Part shown: positions 42,896 through 52,115 of the stretch, in pieces | Layout of the letters: each line of letters starts with the position of its first letter | Numbering within the stretch: position 1 is the first letter of the stretch | NCBI GenBank assembly: GCA_964564015.1 | Contig: CAZLZR010000001.1 | Span: forward strand, 124,001 to 188,000 | DNA: 64,000 nucleotides | Direction: 5' to 3' | DNA from: Acetivibrio sp964564015 | GTDB taxonomy: Bacteria; Bacillota; Clostridia; Acetivibrionales; Acetivibrionaceae | Position numbers and translations under genes: made by a program | Notes under the pieces: generated by a model | The model's input: only the letters and a program-made list of their open reading frames with translations | What the model was told of the DNA's origin: nothing | Database searches by the model: none

Positions 42896-43534
42896 GTGAT
42901 TTCAAAAATACGATTAACACTGGCTGAGCACCTGAAGATGAACAAGAATACATATTTATTTCTGTTTTTAGCTTTTGTTACAGGAGTATCTGCAGGGGCA
43001 TTTACTGTAAACGGCTTAAGTTCAATACAAAGAACAGAGCTTATAAATTACTTTCAGGGTTTTTTGGAGCTCTTTGAAAACCAGAGAGTTGACAGTAATG
43101 AAATACTTAAAATATCGCTTATTGATAACACTAGATTGGTGGTTTTGTTGTGGGCACTTGGTGTTACAATAATCGGAATTCCCTTAATATACATTTTTGT
43201 TGGGATTAGAGGATTCATAACCGGTTTTACATCGGGATTTATTATTGACCTGCTTGGCGTAAAAGGAGTGGTTTTTACACTACTTAGTATTTTACCGAAG
43301 GAAGTAATAATTATTCCTTGTGTAATAGCTCTAGGTGTAAATGGCATCAATTTTTCGCTGAATATAATAAGGAGCAGATGGAATAAGCAAAAATCGAAGG
43401 ATAATTTGAAGACAGGATTTTTGGGTTATTGTTTTGCAACAGCATTTTTCTCATGCTTTATATTTGGCGGTGTTCTGGTTGAATCTTATATTACTCCAAT
43501 CTGTATCAGAATAATAACATCAAAAGTATTCTGA
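42896..43534 (+). CDS. spoIIM: stage II sporulation protein M
   Basis: A 212-residue polytopic membrane protein starting with GTG, at GAGGGG-type spacing. ~5 membrane segments. Conserved positions: FLAFVTGVSAGAFTVNGLSS, NTRLVVLLWALGVTIIGIPL, IYIFVGIRGFITGFTSGFII and ILPKEVIIIPCVIALGVNG. SpoIIM works with SpoIID and SpoIIP in the machine that thins septal peptidoglycan during engulfment. A second DUF95/SpoIIM-like protein at 54652-55629 belongs to another cluster and is more distant. Confidence 0.92.
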   Translation: MISKIRLTLAEHLKMNKNTYLFLFLAFVTGVSAGAFTVNGLSSIQRTELINYFQGFLELFENQRVDSNEILKISLIDNTRLVVLLWALGVTIIGIPLIYIFVGIRGFITGFTSGFIIDLLGVKGVVFTLLSILPKEVIIIPCVIALGVNGINFSLNIIRSRWNKQKSKDNLKTGFLGYCFATAFFSCFIFGGVLVESYITPICIRIITSKVF

Positions 43535-43690
43535 TAGTTAAATAAATGTATAAATGTGGAATTAAGTGTTGACAATACATATATAGATATGGTTATAATT
43601 TCATATATGCATAAATTTGTAATTGTTGCACAAAAAGGGATGTAAATATTTAGACATTGATACAAACTATTCTATACTAGGTAGGAAATA

Positions 43691-43720
43691 TTGTACAAAG
43701 AGTAATTATTCTTGTATAAT
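43691..43720 (+). promoter_or_regulatory. candidate promoter of the xerD-deoB region
   Basis: TTGTAC (43691-43696) and TATAAT (43715-43720) with an 18-bp spacer. The leader to xerD would be ~240 bases and contains an inverted repeat TAGATAAC / GTTATCTA at ~43861-43908. The 428-bp gap 43535-43962 has another possible promoter (TTGACA at 43569, TATAAT at 43594, spacer 19) but no gene. Confidence 0.45.
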
Positions 43721-43962
43721 AGTAAAGATTTATATAATTGGAGATAACTAAAGCACGGTTACCAATATGGGGGAAATTTGTAAATCTAAAGGGAAAGTTT
43801 ATAAGATATTTATAGATGAAAAACTCTAAGATTAATTTGAAGGATGTTTTTCATCGGAATTAGATAACGCATTGACACTATATATTTAACTCTAATGTTA
43901 GTTATCTATATGACTGGATTCAAATATATAATTTTTAAAGAAGAGAGGAAGTAGGGGAAACA

Positions 43963-44847
43963 ATGGAAGATTTGGTTTTAAAATTTCTCACTTTTCTAGA
44001 GAAAGATAAGCGTTTGTCTCTTAACACCTTACAGTCGTACAGGAGGGATATTGAGCAGTATATTACATATTTGAACGATATAAAAATACAAAATATTTCA
44101 AATACAAATAAAACTACGGTGATTGCTTATCTACTCCATTTACAAAAGAAGGGCAGGGCAACTTCAACTATATCCAGAAACCTTGCGTCAATAAGATCCT
44201 TTTACCAGTATCTTACGAAGAATGGCGTAATTGGCAGCGATCCTACAGAAGAGCTTGAGTCACCAAAAGTTGAAAAAAAATTACCTCAAATTTTATCAAC
44301 CAAAGAGGTTGAGCTTCTCTTGGATCAGCCGAAATGTGATGATCTTAAGGGCTTTAGAGATAAGGCAATGCTTGAATTGCTATATGCTACAGGTATAAGA
44401 GTGTCTGAACTTATATGCTTGGATGTTGCGGATGTAAATCTCGATATGGGGTTTATAAAATGTAACAAGGGATCAAGGGAACGAATGATTCCAATCGGTT
44501 CTCTGTCCATTCAAGCATTGAATGAGTATCTTGCAAAATCCAGAAACCTATTGATTCAAAGAAGTGATGAGAAGGCGTTGTTTGTAAACGTAAACGGAAA
44601 AAGACTAACAAGGCAGGGATTCTGGAAAATAATCAAACAATACAAAAACCAGGCAAAGATAAATAAAGACATTACTCCGCATACATTAAGACATTCATTT
44701 GCAGCACACCTTCTGGAAAATGGAGCTGATTTACGGTCAATACAGGAGATGTTGGGACACTCAGATATTTCATCAACTCAAGTCTACGCTCAGATAGCAA
44801 AGAACAGAATAAAAGAAGTTTATAAAAAAACGCACCCAAGAGCATAG
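43963..44847 (+). CDS. xerD: tyrosine recombinase XerD
   Basis: A 294-residue site-specific recombinase, the standard XerC/XerD size. The N-terminal SAM-like domain (LTFLEKDKRLSLNTLQSYRR) is followed by the catalytic domain with Arg in LLYATGIRVSELICLDV, HxLR in HTLRHSFAAHLLENGADL, LGHSDISSTQ and catalytic Tyr in VYAQI. XerC and XerD resolve chromosome dimers at dif. It is preceded by GAGAGGAAG. In Bacillus xerD/ripX also lies between spoIIM and deoB. Symbol by synteny; the alternative xerC cannot be excluded. Confidence 0.92.
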   Translation: MEDLVLKFLTFLEKDKRLSLNTLQSYRRDIEQYITYLNDIKIQNISNTNKTTVIAYLLHLQKKGRATSTISRNLASIRSFYQYLTKNGVIGSDPTEELESPKVEKKLPQILSTKEVELLLDQPKCDDLKGFRDKAMLELLYATGIRVSELICLDVADVNLDMGFIKCNKGSRERMIPIGSLSIQALNEYLAKSRNLLIQRSDEKALFVNVNGKRLTRQGFWKIIKQYKNQAKINKDITPHTLRHSFAAHLLENGADLRSIQEMLGHSDISSTQVYAQIAKNRIKEVYKKTHPRA

Positions 44848-44896
44848 TGTTCAATAGAATTTTATTGACCGGTTGACATTTTAATGATACCTTTAA

Positions 44897-44925
44897 AAGT
44901 AAGATAGAAATATCTTACTTTTTTT
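44897..44925 (+). terminator. terminator between xerD and deoB
   Basis: AAGTAAGATA-gaaa-TATCTTACTT, a perfect 10-bp stem with a tetraloop, running into seven T. deoB starts 43 bp downstream. Confidence 0.9.
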
Positions 44926-44967
44926 AGAGTTGAAAAATAGGAATTTTTTACAAAAGGAGAAACTAAA

Positions 44968-46146
44968 ATGAAGAGAGCCATAATTATTGTTTTAGATAGT
45001 GTAGGAATTGGTGAATTGCCCGATGCGGACAGATATGGTGATAAGGGGAGCAACACCCTTGGCAATATTGTATCCTCTGTTAAGAATTTCTCTCTTCCCA
45101 ATCTTGAAAAGCTTGGCTTGGGAAATATAGATAATAATATAGGACTTAATAAGGAAAACAGTCCAAAAGGTTGTTATGGCAGGATGGCAGAAAAATCTGC
45201 CGGAAAGGACACTACAACAGGGCACTGGGAGATATCCGGGATTATACTCGATAAACCGTTTCCTGTCTATCCGGAAGGATTTCCAAAGGAGATTATAGAT
45301 GCTTTTGAAAGTGCGATAAATACTAAGGTTATAGGCAATTTTGCGGCGTCGGGAACAGAGATTATTAAGACGTTAGGAGATCAACATGTAAGTACAGGAT
45401 ATCCTATTGTTTATACATCGGCTGACAGTGTTTTTCAGATTGCAGCACATGAGGAAGTAGTCCCTGTTGAAAGGTTGTATGAGATGTGTCGGATTGCCCG
45501 GGGAATTTTAAAAGATGAGCATGCCGTTGGAAGGGTAATAGCAAGACCATTTACCGGCAGCAGTGGAAACTACAAGAGAACCGAGCGAAGAAGAGACTTT
45601 TCTTTAGCACCATTGGGCAAGACTATACTTGACTATGTTATGGAGAAAGGTTTTCAGGTTAAGGCAGTTGGAAAAATTGAGGATATTTTCAGCAAACAAG
45701 GGATTACTCATGCCGTCCACACTCACAATAATATGGATGGAGTTGACAGGACTCTGGAATATCTGGCTGAAAGTTTTGAAGGGATATTATTTACAAATCT
45801 TGTTGACTTTGACATGCTTTATGGGCACAGGAATGATATAGAAGGTTATGCAAATGCACTGGTTGAATTTGACAACAGACTGCCTGAAATTCTGGATGCA
45901 CTGAAGGATGAGGATATTCTTTTTATAACTGCAGACCATGGTTGTGATCCGACGACCGAAAGCACCGATCATTCAAGGGAATACGTTCCGCTTTTAGTCT
46001 ATGGTAAAAATCTTATGAGCAGTGCCAATCTGGGCACGAGAAGCTCATTTTGCGATATTGCAGCCACAATAGCAGAATACATGGATATAACAGCAGATAT
46101 ACCTGGTAAGAGCTTTCTAATGCAGATTAATAAAAATAAATTCTAG
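44968..46146 (+). CDS. deoB: phosphopentomutase
   Basis: A 392-residue DeoB of the alkaline phosphatase superfamily, which interconverts (deoxy)ribose 1- and 5-phosphates. N-terminal metal-binding AIIIVLDSVGIGELPDA, phospho-threonine segment KDTTTGHWEISG, and metal ligands in FITADHGCDPTTESTDHSRE. AAAGGAG supports the start. The last seven residues QINKNKF and the stop are encoded by a palindrome (46122-46167) shared with the gene ending at 33784. Its product feeds the nucleoside phosphorylase encoded next. Confidence 0.95.
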   Translation: MKRAIIIVLDSVGIGELPDADRYGDKGSNTLGNIVSSVKNFSLPNLEKLGLGNIDNNIGLNKENSPKGCYGRMAEKSAGKDTTTGHWEISGIILDKPFPVYPEGFPKEIIDAFESAINTKVIGNFAASGTEIIKTLGDQHVSTGYPIVYTSADSVFQIAAHEEVVPVERLYEMCRIARGILKDEHAVGRVIARPFTGSSGNYKRTERRRDFSLAPLGKTILDYVMEKGFQVKAVGKIEDIFSKQGITHAVHTHNNMDGVDRTLEYLAESFEGILFTNLVDFDMLYGHRNDIEGYANALVEFDNRLPEILDALKDEDILFITADHGCDPTTESTDHSREYVPLLVYGKNLMSSANLGTRSSFCDIAATIAEYMDITADIPGKSFLMQINKNKF

Positions 46147-46167
46147 AATTTATTTTTATTAATCTGC
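46122..46167. repeat. 46-bp palindrome overlapping a stop codon, copy 2
   Basis: GCAGATTAATAAAAATAAAT and its exact complement ATTTATTTTTATTAATCTGC flank TCTAGA. The deoB stop TAG sits in the centre. The arm resembles 33761-33803 (CAGATTAACAAAATAAAATT) and codes for the same tail QINKxKF. The arm length and A/T tracts would also end transcription. Confidence 0.88.
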
Positions 46168-46286
46168 AAAATCAAAGGATGTGCATTTTGAACATAATTT
46201 ATTTCTAAAATGAATTATGTTCAAAAGCACTATATGAAATAAAACCTAGGAATATTATCTAAAGTCTGAAATAGGGGTGCGGATAA

Positions 46287-47588
46287 ATGAGAATGTATGA
46301 TGTAATTGAGAAAAAACGTGATGGAAAAGAACTCATGTTTGAGGAGATAAGTTTTTTTATTAAAAACTATTGTAGCGGACAGATACCTGATTATCAAGCA
46401 TCAGCATTGCTTATGGCAATATTTTTAAATGGAATGAGCGAACGGGAGACCGCGGATTTGACCGAGATTATGGCTAATTCCGGAGATGTAATTGATCTTT
46501 CATCTATAGATGGTGTAAAAGTAGACAAGCATAGCACAGGAGGAGTGGGTGACAAAACAACACTTGTGTTAGGCTCGATTGTTGCAGCCTGTGGAGTACC
46601 TGTGGCAAAGATGTCCGGAAGAGGGTTAGGCCACACAGGAGGAACGATAGACAAACTGGAATCAATTCCCGGGTTTAGGACTGCCCTTACAAAAGAGGAA
46701 TTTATCAATAATGTTAATAAAATAGGGATCTCAGTAGCAGGTCAAACCGGGAATCTGGCTCCGGCGGATAAAAAGCTGTATGCATTGCGTGATGTGACTG
46801 CGACAGTTAACAGTATTCCGTTGATAGCGAGCAGCATTATGAGTAAGAAAATAGCTTGTGGGGCGGACAAAATTGTTCTCGATGTAAAGACCGGAAGCGG
46901 TGCTTTTATGAAGTCTATTGAAAAGTCAATTGAACTGGCAAGGACAATGGTTAAGATCGGTAATAATCTTGGTAGAAAGACAGTTGCTGTAGTGACAGAT
47001 ATGGATAACCCTTTAGGAAATGCGATAGGGAATTCACTTGAAGTTATTGAAGCTATTGAGACACTCAAAGGGAATGGTCCTGAAGATCTTGAAGAAGTAT
47101 CATTGGAGTTGGCTTCAAGAATGCTTGTACTTGCAGGAACAGGTGATGAGATATATTGCAGGAACAGAGCAAGAGAAGTAATTAATAATGGGAAGGCCTT
47201 GGATAAACTGGCTGAAATGATTGAATTACAGGGTGGAAACCCTGGAGTGATTGAAAATTATGATCTTTTTAAAAAGCCGAAGTTTGTCTATGACTTTACT
47301 TCAGAACAGGACTGTTATATAGAAAGTATCACGACTGATCTTTTAGGTATAGCATCAATGATTTTAGGAGCCGGAAGAGAGACAAAAGAGAGTGTTATTG
47401 ACTATTCGGCAGGTATAAAGCTAAATAAGAAGACAGGAATGGCGGTTAGAAAGGGAGAGCTCATAGCAACCCTTTATTCCGATAACAATGAGAAATTAAG
47501 CGCTGCTCTTGAAACTTTGAAGAGGAGCCTGGTGATTTCAGATGCTGCTGCATCTCAAAGACCACTTATTCTTTCCTATGTGGATTGA
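46287..47588 (+). CDS. pdp: pyrimidine-nucleoside phosphorylase
   Basis: A 433-residue enzyme of the thymidine/pyrimidine phosphorylase family, splitting pyrimidine nucleosides with phosphate. The signature SIDGVKVDKHSTGGVGDKTT and the KMSGRGLGHTGGTIDKLESI segment (phosphate and pentose binding) are complete, and GSGAFMKSIEKSIELARTMV follows. GGGGTG precedes the ATG. Together with DeoB it salvages nucleosides, sending ribose phosphates into central metabolism. Length is normal. Confidence 0.93.
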   Translation: MRMYDVIEKKRDGKELMFEEISFFIKNYCSGQIPDYQASALLMAIFLNGMSERETADLTEIMANSGDVIDLSSIDGVKVDKHSTGGVGDKTTLVLGSIVAACGVPVAKMSGRGLGHTGGTIDKLESIPGFRTALTKEEFINNVNKIGISVAGQTGNLAPADKKLYALRDVTATVNSIPLIASSIMSKKIACGADKIVLDVKTGSGAFMKSIEKSIELARTMVKIGNNLGRKTVAVVTDMDNPLGNAIGNSLEVIEAIETLKGNGPEDLEEVSLELASRMLVLAGTGDEIYCRNRAREVINNGKALDKLAEMIELQGGNPGVIENYDLFKKPKFVYDFTSEQDCYIESITTDLLGIASMILGAGRETKESVIDYSAGIKLNKKTGMAVRKGELIATLYSDNNEKLSAALETLKRSLVISDAAASQRPLILSYVD

Positions 47589-47653
47589 GTTATAGGGTTT
47601 TATGTGTGTGTTCACAAAATATATCAGCAATATTTCATTGTGATAATGAGCTT

Positions 47654-47683
47654 CCTCTTTATATTATTATAAAGAGGCTTTTT
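47654..47683 (+). terminator. terminator of the deoB-pdp unit
   Basis: CCTCTTTATA / TATAAAGAGG, a perfect 10-bp stem with a four-base loop (TTAT), then C and five T. Confidence 0.88.
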
Positions 47684-47749
47684 GTGCATATCCAATTAAT
47701 TTTCTGCATAAAAATTTAGTAACGGAAAATTATTTGGGGGGAATATTCA

Positions 47750-48961
47750 TTGGTAAGAAAGAACTTATTTAGATATTTCATCATTATTTGTGTATTTATT
47801 AATCTTTTTTCTGTATTTGCTTTTGGTATGGAGGTAAAACCGGTTTATAATTCCAACACAGTTGAAAGCATAATGGCAAGTACCAGTGTTTCGGAGTTAA
47901 AGGCAAAAAGTGCTGTTTTAATGGATGCATCAAGCGGCCAGATTTTGCTTGAGAATAACAGCAATGAAAAATTACCCATTGCAAGTGTTACAAAGGTAAT
48001 GTCAATGCTTTTGACTATGGAAGCAATTGACTCTGGGAAGATAGGTTTAAAAGATATGGTTACTGCTTCAGATTATGCTTCCGGCATGGGAGGATCTCAG
48101 GCTTATATCGAACCCGGAGAGCAGTACTCGGTTCATGATGCTCTGAAAGCAATTGCTCTTCACTCATCAAATGATGTTACCGTTTCAATGGCTGAACTTG
48201 TTGCCGGAAGTGAAGAAGGGTTTGTAGTGCAGATGAATGAAAAAGCTGCTGAACTCGGTATGAAGAATACCATGTTCAGGGACTGCACTGGTCTGACTGA
48301 CGAAGGTCATTACAGCAGTGCCATGGATATAGCTATAATGTCAAGAGAACTTATCACAAAACATCCTAAGATTTTGGAATACACTTCAATTTATACAGAT
48401 ACCTTCAGGAATGGTGAATTTGATTTGACTAACACAAACCGGCTTGTTAAATTCTATAACGGTTGTGATGGTTTGAAAACCGGCTTTACGAGAGCGGCTG
48501 GATTCTGTTTGTCTGCAACAGCTTCACGAAACAATATGAGATTGATTTCCGTCGTATTGGGCGAACCTGATTCAAATACAAGATTTGCCGAAACAAGAAA
48601 ACTTCTTGACTACGGGTTTGCAAATTATGAATCGGCGGAGGTAAATAAAAAAGGTGAGCTGGTTTCTGAGGTTATAGTTAAGAAGGGAATGCAATCAAAA
48701 GCCGGCGGAATTATTGGCAATGATGTAAATGTGCTTCTGCCTAAAGGTCAAAAGACCAAGATAGTGCGCCAGATTGCGCTTGATGAGTCACTTACAGCCC
48801 CAGTAAAAACCGGTCAAAAAGTAGGAGAAATAATATATAAAATAGATGAAAATGAAATTTCAAGAGTTGTTATTATTTCCGATAGAGATGTTGAAAAAAC
48901 GAATTTTATGAATTTGTTTTCGAGAATGTTAAAAAGCTGGTTCAGTGTCGGTAAAGCGTAA
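47750..48961 (+). CDS. dacF: D-alanyl-D-alanine carboxypeptidase (DacF-like)
   Basis: A 403-residue low-molecular-weight PBP (S11 peptidase) that trims the terminal D-Ala from wall stem peptides. It begins with TTG eleven bases past GGGGGG. A signal peptide (~1-27, ending VFAFGMEV) precedes the active-site SVTK in LPIASVTKVMSMLLT, SxN in HSSNDVTVSMAELV and KTG in CDGLKTGFTRAAGFC. The C-terminal domain (~290-360) and an amphipathic tail (FMNLFSRMLKSWF) attach it to the membrane. In Bacillus dacF follows this same block and is sporulation linked, so the symbol rests on synteny. Instead of spoIIA, a MoxR-type cluster follows here. Confidence 0.9.
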   Translation: MVRKNLFRYFIIICVFINLFSVFAFGMEVKPVYNSNTVESIMASTSVSELKAKSAVLMDASSGQILLENNSNEKLPIASVTKVMSMLLTMEAIDSGKIGLKDMVTASDYASGMGGSQAYIEPGEQYSVHDALKAIALHSSNDVTVSMAELVAGSEEGFVVQMNEKAAELGMKNTMFRDCTGLTDEGHYSSAMDIAIMSRELITKHPKILEYTSIYTDTFRNGEFDLTNTNRLVKFYNGCDGLKTGFTRAAGFCLSATASRNNMRLISVVLGEPDSNTRFAETRKLLDYGFANYESAEVNKKGELVSEVIVKKGMQSKAGGIIGNDVNVLLPKGQKTKIVRQIALDESLTAPVKTGQKVGEIIYKIDENEISRVVIISDRDVEKTNFMNLFSRMLKSWFSVGKA

Positions 48962-49042
48962 CGCTACGAAATATACAGAGTATATTTGGTACTATGATAT
49001 TGCAACAAATTAAGGTATGACTAAAATATAAATTCATACTCT

Positions 49043-49112
49043 GGATAACGAAAAAACTTGATTTGATAATGTTTTCAAAATATGAGAATAGGATGTTATT
49101 TTTTCGTTATCC
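49043..49112 (+). repeat. 70-bp palindromic repeat, copy A4
   Basis: Core GGATAACGAAAAAACTTGAT to CGTTATCC; flanks from TTAAGGTATGACTAAAATAT (49010) to CCTAAGTAAG. It follows dacF by ~80 bp and probably acts as its terminator. The rest of the 330-bp gap contains a weak hairpin CAAGTCAAAG / CTTTGATTTG (49163-49193) and no gene. Confidence 0.92.
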
Positions 49113-49291
49113 CTAAGTAAGTTGGTTTATTTGTTTCCTCCCACGAGGTCATATAGTCGGGGCAAGTCAAAGTGAGTAACAGGCTTTGATTTGTTCTTCT
49201 TTTATTTGGAGGGATTTAATAATTATCCAATATTGAAACATTGAGTAAAATGTGATATTTTTAGAATGACAAAATAAAGTGTGAGGTTATT

Positions 49292-50332
49292 ATGGATTCT
49301 AAAATAAATGATTTGAAGCCCTTAAGCATTGGAGATGTTCTGGATTATTCAGTAGAAGCCTTCAAGCAGAATTTCAAAGGCTTATTGCTTATATCTCTGA
49401 TTTTATATATTCCGTGGGTTGTATTTTATTCTGTAACTTCGAATTTGGTTTTGGGAAATCAGATGTCAAATTTAGTGGATATGTATAACAACATTTTTAG
49501 CGGAAATTTCTCTGAAGAGATGCTTTATTACACTCAGGAGGCTCCAGCTTTTGAAAGTGCAAGGTCTCTCATTATGTCCCTGCTACAAGTAGTATATATG
49601 CTTACTTTTAAGCTTGTCTTAAACGCAGCGGTAATGAAAATGATTTATGAATATGCAATTACCGATCAGGCTACAGTTAATAACTTTTCGGATGCAATAA
49701 AGCTTATAAGAGGGTGTTTCCGATTTTTGCCGAAGCTTATGGGGAACGCCGTTTTATTTGTACTTATTCTGGGAGGTGCATATTTTGGTTTGGCATTTGT
49801 AGCCGTCCTTGCTATTATTGCACCAATCGGGGTGCTTATAGCTGCAGACCTGCCACCATTTGTTTCAGGGGTTATTATGATTATAATGATTCTGTTTATT
49901 TTTATTGGAATAGTTTTTGGTATAGGATTCTTAGCAATAAAGCTCATATTTGGAGGAAATGCCATTGTTTTGGAAGGTAAATCAGTGTTTGATAGTATTG
50001 GAAGAAGTTTTTATCTGACAAAGGGCAAAGTTTGGCACATTGCTTTTGCCAGTATTTTTGCATTTCTTTTGTATTATCTATTTAGTGCATTGCTTGTAGG
50101 AGGATCTTTACTTCTTATATTTGTAAATAAAACTGCCTATGTTGTGGTGAATGCCTTTTCACAAATGTGTGGTGCTTTGATGGAACCGTTTATTTTGATA
50201 TATATTACTTTCTTGTTTATAAATATGAAAGTCCAGAAGGAAGGACTTGATATTGAAGTCAAGATGCGCAAATTGATTGAATATGACAGTATGGGAATGA
50301 ATAATGGGGATGGAGAACCGGCTGATGTCTAA
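49292..50332 (+). CDS. polytopic membrane protein of the MoxR cluster
   Basis: A 346-residue membrane protein with ~6 hydrophobic segments (GLLLISLILYIPWVVFYSVT, VLFVLILGGAYFGLAFVAVL, SVFDSIGRSFYLTKGKVWHI). The pattern resembles membrane proteins described as glycerophosphoryl diester phosphodiesterase membrane domains, which often accompany DUF4129 genes. No enzymatic motif is present. GTGAGG precedes the ATG. It overlaps the next gene by 8 bases. It is the first of five + strand genes in a likely operon. Exact role unknown. Confidence 0.65.
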   Translation: MDSKINDLKPLSIGDVLDYSVEAFKQNFKGLLLISLILYIPWVVFYSVTSNLVLGNQMSNLVDMYNNIFSGNFSEEMLYYTQEAPAFESARSLIMSLLQVVYMLTFKLVLNAAVMKMIYEYAITDQATVNNFSDAIKLIRGCFRFLPKLMGNAVLFVLILGGAYFGLAFVAVLAIIAPIGVLIAADLPPFVSGVIMIIMILFIFIGIVFGIGFLAIKLIFGGNAIVLEGKSVFDSIGRSFYLTKGKVWHIAFASIFAFLLYYLFSALLVGGSLLLIFVNKTAYVVVNAFSQMCGALMEPFILIYITFLFINMKVQKEGLDIEVKMRKLIEYDSMGMNNGDGEPADV

Positions 50333-51083
50333 ATTGCTTGTGAAAAGGCACTTTGGTAAAATAAATAAAATTTTTGTTTTTATGGCAACTCTGAATGTGG
50401 TTGCTTTATTTGAAGTTCCTGTGAAGGCATTAAGTCCTGAAAATGAGGAAGAGATAAGAAAGAAACTTTCAGAGATTTTGGCTTCAGGGGAGTTTGGTGA
50501 CAAAAAAAAGTCAAAAAGCCTGCTTGAAATTCTTTATGAAAAATTTATGGACTTCATAAAGAGTATATGGAAAAAGTTTGATATAGGTAATAAGGTTGAA
50601 GGTGCATTGAAAAATGCAAAGGTTTCAGAGGAGACCTTGTTTTTCCTCAAGATTTTATCTATTGTTTTGATGCTTGCGGTTATATTACTTGTTATATATT
50701 TTGTTGCCAGGAGATTTACACGTCCACGTAAACTGAGACAGAAGGAAGATGCGTTGCTCCTTGATGTTTTAAAAGACCCGGACGATGTTTATAAAAAGGC
50801 TTGTGAATGCTGTGATAACGGGGATTATACCCAGGGCTTGAGGTTTTTGTACATTTCACTTTTAATCAGGTTTAATGAACAGAATATTATCAGGATAAAC
50901 AAGGCAAAGACAAACAAGCAGTATCTAAATGAAATACGTAATAACAAGCCTGATTTATATGATGTTATGAATGATTTTACACAGGTTTTCAACTGGCACT
51001 GGTATGGTGGAAGAAATGCCGATAAATCCACATTTGATAATTGGAACAATTTTTATAACAATCTGTACACCCTTAAGGGATGA
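50325..51083 (+). CDS. DUF4129-domain membrane protein
   Basis: A 252-residue protein. Of several in-frame ATGs the one at 50325 has GGAG nine bases upstream; earlier ones have none. A signal-anchor near residue 15-35 precedes a soluble region with a stretch of basic helix (~60-110), then a second membrane segment (~115-138) and a C-terminal DUF4129 domain (~150-252, DPDDVYKKACECCDNGDYTQ, FTQVFNWHWYGGRNADKSTF). Domains of this sort occur in MoxR-DUF58 clusters, where DUF4129 proteins are probably membrane anchors for the system. The ribosome binding site and overlap show coupling to the preceding gene. Confidence 0.8.
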   Translation: MSKLLVKRHFGKINKIFVFMATLNVVALFEVPVKALSPENEEEIRKKLSEILASGEFGDKKKSKSLLEILYEKFMDFIKSIWKKFDIGNKVEGALKNAKVSEETLFFLKILSIVLMLAVILLVIYFVARRFTRPRKLRQKEDALLLDVLKDPDDVYKKACECCDNGDYTQGLRFLYISLLIRFNEQNIIRINKAKTNKQYLNEIRNNKPDLYDVMNDFTQVFNWHWYGGRNADKSTFDNWNNFYNNLYTLKG

Positions 51084-51098
51084 GGTGAACAATAGGAA

Positions 51099-52115
51099 AT
51101 GAAACGCTTTAAGAAAATCCTCTTATATATTGCAGTTGTGATGGTTATAATAGCTGCAGCACTTATTGTTTATGGTTTTAAGGGTGACATTGAGCAAAGT
51201 GTTGAATATTCAAGCTATAGTACAGAAGGTGATGGGACAAAAGCTCTTTATCTGTTGGCTGGGGAAATGGGCTACGATGTTCAAAGGTATACAAGGCCGT
51301 CAAGATTTTTGCCCGATAATGCAACTTTGGTTGCGATAGAACCGAATCTTGAGATGTTTAACAACAATCTGGAACGGAAGTACTTAAAATCATGGCTAGA
51401 GAAGGGTAATGATCTGATTTTAATATCCTTTGAAGGTGCGGAATATCTTAAAGAACTTGGGGCAATTGAACAGGAAGACTATGGTTTGTATGACAGTGGG
51501 TACAAGTTCAGGGTTGGGGAAGGAAGTATAATTTATTTTGCATCAAGTGATGATTATACAAATTCAGGATTAAAGGAACTGGATTCAGGTGTTCAGTTTA
51601 TAGATGCACTGGAAGAAGCAAAGAATAAAACAGTTTTATTTAATGAGTACTTGCATGGTATTGGAAATGCCGGAGCAAATCTCTGGGATATTCTGGGGTC
51701 TGCCGGAAGGCTTGTGGTTGTACAATTATTTATGTGTGTGCTTATATTTATCTTTATAAAATCAAGGAGATTTGGAAAGCCGGTAGTTGTATTTGAGACA
51801 ATCAAGAGAAAAGAAAATGAAAATCTTTTTGCTCTATCTAATATATATTATAAAGCGAAGGCCAACAGCATGGCACTGGAGATTTATCTGGACAATCTGA
51901 AGGTTGAGCTTGCAAAATTCTTAGGCTTCGGGAAAGATGAATGGAGTAGTACGGATATTGTAAAGGCTGCAAAGGTCAATATCACATTAAAGGATATGGA
52001 TGTTGATACTGTTTTTGCTGATTGTGACAGTTATATCAATAACAAAAAAGGTGACAGCAAGGTGCTTATAAATCTCTATAATCGACTTGAGATAATCAGA
52101 AAGGGGATTAAGTAA
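51099..52115 (+). CDS. DUF4350-domain membrane protein
   Basis: A 338-residue protein with an N-terminal membrane helix (~7-28) and a Rossmann-like DUF4350 region (~35-160, EGDGTKALYLLAGEMGYDVQ, RYLKSWLEKGNDLILISFE-like segment). A second membrane helix lies at ~205-225 (LVVVQLFMCVLIFIFIKSRR), followed by a C-terminal helical part. DUF4350 proteins usually neighbour MoxR and DUF58 genes, as here. It lies 15 bp after the DUF4129 gene and its stop overlaps the MoxR start. No enzymatic residues are known for the family. Confidence 0.8.
   Translation: MKRFKKILLYIAVVMVIIAAALIVYGFKGDIEQSVEYSSYSTEGDGTKALYLLAGEMGYDVQRYTRPSRFLPDNATLVAIEPNLEMFNNNLERKYLKSWLEKGNDLILISFEGAEYLKELGAIEQEDYGLYDSGYKFRVGEGSIIYFASSDDYTNSGLKELDSGVQFIDALEEAKNKTVLFNEYLHGIGNAGANLWDILGSAGRLVVVQLFMCVLIFIFIKSRRFGKPVVVFETIKRKENENLFALSNIYYKAKANSMALEIYLDNLKVELAKFLGFGKDEWSSTDIVKAAKVNITLKDMDVDTVFADCDSYINNKKGDSKVLINLYNRLEIIRKGIK

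Noticed and set aside
43767..43829. A 20-codon frame opening MGEICKSKGKV
   Set aside because: No ribosome binding site and no hydrophobic or other recognisable character.
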